The notes under the pieces were generated by a model, which saw only the letters and a program-made list of their open reading frames with translations, made no database searches and was not told the origin of the DNA. DNA of 64,000 nucleotides, taken from contig NZ_SNYS01000005.1 of the NCBI RefSeq assembly GCF_004363215.1, positions 62,001 through 126,000 of the forward strand, in the 5' to 3' direction. Below, piece by piece: positions 63,329 through 64,000 of the stretch (position 1 is the first letter of the stretch; every line of letters begins with the position of its first letter). This stretch comes from Methanimicrococcus blatticola. Lineage in GTDB: Archaea; Halobacteriota; Methanosarcinia; Methanosarcinales; Methanosarcinaceae. The position numbers and the translations under genes were made by a program.

Positions 63329-64000
63329 TTACGTCACCCATACAAATGATTGGACGATTTTGATTTGCGTTTCCGTGTCCAAGTAGGACAATTCTACGCG
63401 ATCTCCGACGTTGAGTAAAACAATGCGCGGATCAAGGTTTGCGGACATCGAATAATATGTTTGGTCGCCGCTGATCTTGATGTAATAGTTGGAATTGCCG
63501 TCAATTACCGCGATGCGGATATCTTCAACGGTTCCATTGACCTTTGTTTCATCAGACGGAATTTCAATACCGGTTGAACCGAGTTTTCTGACATAATCTT
63601 CTTCGGTTTGTTTGAGCGTTTCGCCCGTTCCGACAATCTGATACTGTTCCACGTTGACCATCGCGTATTGCTTGACAAGATTGGAATTGTCTTTCATCGC
63701 CATGAAATATGTCGGCTGACCGTGAACGTTTAAGAGCAGCGGGAAGGTGGAGACGTATCTCAAATGCTGAAGCGCGCCTTCTGCCGAATTCATAGCCGAA
63801 TATTCATGAGCGCCGGCAATCTGGTAATACTTGGATTCCTTGGTACGCTGATTGATCCAAACGAAACCGACATTGGATTCATCGCCGCCGACAGAAGTGA
63901 TACCGGTATACATGTAAACGTCATCATTCATCGCGAGATAATTGTAGCCGTCCGTTGTCATGGTAACGCTGCGCTGGCCGAAAATTGAATTTAAGAACCC
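63329..64000 (-). CDS. Uncharacterised protein, N-terminus outside the window
   Basis: The minus-strand frame is open from the window edge to TAA at 63329, so at least 223 residues; a Met at 63961 is internal (upstream GFLNSIFGQRSVT is in frame). Visible: FVWINQRTKESKYYQIAGAHEYSAMNSAEGALQHLRYVSTFPLLLNVHGQPTYFMAMKDNSN, then an OB-like C-terminus VNGTVEDIRIAVIDGNSNYYIKI. I recall related long proteins with N-terminal membrane parts but cannot name the family. Function unknown. Confidence 0.7.
   Translation of the reverse strand, partial: GFLNSIFGQRSVTMTTDGYNYLAMNDDVYMYTGITSVGGDESNVGFVWINQRTKESKYYQIAGAHEYSAMNSAEGALQHLRYVSTFPLLLNVHGQPTYFMAMKDNSNLVKQYAMVNVEQYQIVGTGETLKQTEEDYVRKLGSTGIEIPSDETKVNGTVEDIRIAVIDGNSNYYIKISGDQTYYSMSANLDPRIVLLNVGDRVELSYLDTETQIKIVQSFVWVT

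Overview
The window looks like a low-G+C methanogenic archaeon of the Methanosarcinales; a Methanimicrococcus-like organism is my best guess, from general knowledge and not from a search. Reasons: an archaeal housekeeping set (proteasome-activating nucleotidase, archaeal threonyl-tRNA synthetase, Trm1, FtsY, Sm-like protein, archaeal CobT, DUF131, DUF2110), a complete anaerobic corrin-ring pathway with cobalt uptake, and a methyltransferase/corrinoid-protein pair of the methylotrophic type. Intergenic DNA is A/T-rich and full of repeats.

Layout. 1-787: start of an inositol-monophosphatase/FBPase-family gene. 905-1956: tandem repeats and a periodic array of hairpins. 2.1-5.4 kb: Tat export genes (two tatA, tatC and a divergent second tatC). 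5.4-9.4 kb: DUF3307, SatD, DJ-1-like, DUF2110 and MarR-like genes. 10.1-14.3 kb: two cupredoxin-like lipoproteins, trm1, ftsY. 15-18.5 kb: a small Tad/type II-like secretion locus. 18.65-29.7 kb: tRNA-Glu(CUC), a broken type III toxin gene, thrS, small membrane proteins, a KQVAGS-repeat protein, a PAPS-reductase-like protein, PAN, a TIR-like protein, tRNA-Glu(UUC). 30-37.5 kb: a winged-helix Cys protein, Sm, DUF3467, a Ski2-like helicase, cobT, thiE. 37.6-47.1 kb: type I restriction genes hsdR-M-S, followed on the same strand by an FRG-domain gene and a GHKL-ATPase/putative nuclease gene. 48.2 kb: rhuM. 49.3-56.2 kb: corrin genes cbiT-L-F-G(N)-G(C)-H-C-D-E, with two small membrane genes inside. 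56.7-60.3 kb: divergent cbiM-N-Q-O. 60.7-62.6 kb: methyltransferase and corrinoid protein, the likely users of the cofactor. The right edge holds another hairpin cluster and a partial gene.

The most important observation concerns UAG. The corrinoid-protein gene has a strong Shine-Dalgarno sequence, and its ATG overlaps the upstream stop codon, yet its frame is crossed by an in-frame TAG at 61869-61871. A second gene (23920-24600) is also interrupted only by an in-frame TAG. None of the 58 genes whose stop codon lies in the window ends in TAG (32 TAA, 26 TGA by my reading). This fits UAG being read as a sense codon, presumably pyrrolysine, in genes outside the classical methylamine methyltransferases.

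Other notable features are an intergenic repeat family with five copies (two almost identical over about 230 bp and inverted 19 kb apart), a separate periodic hairpin-array family at both ends of the window, palindromic operator candidates upstream of satD, and the restriction/FRG/GHKL gene cluster, which may be a composite defence system. I see no CRISPR array, rRNA, integrase or transposase.
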